The translations under genes and the position numbers were made by a program. A stretch of DNA of 24,139 nucleotides from MED-G20 sp038108155 (lineage in GTDB: Bacteria > Bacteroidota > Bacteroidia > Flavobacteriales_D > Parvicellaceae), in the NCBI GenBank assembly GCA_038108155.1, contig JAYNHP010000030.1:1-24139 (forward strand), read 5' to 3'. Of this stretch, positions 23,526 through 24,139 are shown in pieces. The first letter of the stretch is position 1. Each line of letters begins with the position of its first letter. The notes below the pieces were generated by a model. It was not told the origin of the DNA and made no database searches. It was given only the letters and a program-made list of their open reading frames with translations.

Positions 23526-24139
23526 GAAACCAAAGTTAGAAGTATGCTTTACTCCACATCTTTTTCCTTTGTATGCTGAGGATTTTGAAGTAGTTGTTGT
23601 AATTGATGTTCTTAGGGCAACTTCTGCTATATGTACAGCTTTTCATTATGGAGTAGAAAAAATAATTCCTGTTAGCACTTTACAGGAAGCCAAAGAATAT
23701 AAAAATAAAGGTTTCTATGTAGCTGCAGAAAGAAAAGGTAAAGTTGTTGATGGTTTTGATTATGGAAATTCTCCTTTAAGTTACAGAAACGACAAGTTAA
23801 TGGGAGAAACATTAGTTCTCACCACCACTAATGGAACAAAAGCAATAAATATTGCTAAGAACATAGAACATTTATTTATAGGTTCCTTTTTGAATTTAAA
23901 TGCTATCTGTAAACACCTCACCGAGCTTAATAAAAGTGTATTGTTACTTGGTTCGGGCTGGCAGAATAAATTTTGTTTAGAAGACTCTATATGTGCAGGA
24001 GCAATTAGTGAAAAATTACTAAACACAAATAATTTCGAAAGTTTTAATGATTCAACTATTGCTGCTAAGTATCTTTATAATTCTGCTAGAACTAATTTTT
24101 TGGATATCTAAAGGCATCTTCTCATAGAAAAAGACTAAA
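23518..24139 (+). CDS. comB: 2-phosphosulfolactate phosphatase (ComB-like), frameshifted near its 3' end
   Basis: ComB-type protein: VVVVIDVLRATSAI, IIPVSTLQEAKEYK, VAAERKGKVVDGFDYGNSP, LTTTNGTKAI, IGSFLNL, LLGSGWQNKFCLEDSICAGAI and STIAAKYLYNSA are all family features. The frame stops at TAA (24109-24111) after NSARTNFLDI, 197 residues, about 40 short of the usual length. The end should read on as GYLKASSHRKRL, and exactly those residues are encoded from 24102 to 24137 in another frame. One extra T in the run of six T's (24096-24101) would join them. I therefore extend the feature to the window edge, where the gene is cut. In CoM-making organisms the enzyme removes phosphate from 2-phosphosulfolactate; its job in Bacteroidota is unclear. 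The start overlaps gcvT by eight bases. Confidence 0.85.

Overview
The window looks like a chromosomal stretch from a low-GC member of the Bacteroidota, most likely a Flavobacteriales-type, possibly marine, bacterium. The reasons are an AT-rich base composition, two TonB-dependent receptors (one followed by a DUF4249 lipoprotein), no clear Shine-Dalgarno sequences, several -7 boxes of the Bacteroidota type (TAnnTTTG), menaquinone genes, and M1 and M14 secreted peptidases of types common in this phylum. Nearly every base is coding. The longest gene-free stretches are a riboswitch leader (11928-12102) and a 140-base divergent gap (21210-21349). I saw no tRNA, rRNA, CRISPR array, insertion sequence or prophage gene.

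Layout. (1) 1-5518, plus strand: the 3' part of a TonB-dependent receptor overlapping a DUF4249 lipoprotein gene, then thioredoxin reductase (trxB) and a secreted M14 zinc carboxypeptidase. (2) 5528-10721, minus strand: a tight operon read from right to left, PTPS (6-pyruvoyl-tetrahydropterin synthase type), folE, an SRPBCC protein, an SDR protein lacking the usual catalytic tyrosine, and a class I CPD photolyase. Two tandem membrane-protein paralogs of unknown function follow. A Bacteroidota promoter (TTTG-N19-TAAGTTTG) sits just upstream of the PTPS gene. (3) 10756-14367, plus strand: a thiamine or nicotinamide-riboside module. A PnuC-family transporter and a NadR-like small-molecule kinase overlap; then a promoter and a TPP (THI-box) riboswitch lead into a TonB-dependent receptor. 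Together they suggest outer-membrane uptake, inner-membrane transport and phosphorylation of thiamine. (4) 14424-21209, minus strand: a five-gene stack of a capD/wbpM-type nucleotide-sugar dehydratase, menC, menE, a DUF6702 protein and an M1 aminopeptidase-like protein. (5) 21350-24139, plus strand: a group 4 glycosyltransferase starting at TTG, gcvT, and a comB-like 2-phosphosulfolactate phosphatase whose frame breaks at a run of six T's near the right edge.

The most interesting points are the photolyase/pterin operon with its odd SDR member and paired unknown membrane proteins; the TPP riboswitch leader, where a downstream ACCCCC can compete for a P2 strand and a 9-bp stem sits just before the start codon; and the comB frameshift. 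Much of the window is ordinary core metabolism. I do not claim a wholly new system. The photolyase/pterin/paralog cluster is the best candidate for undescribed biology.
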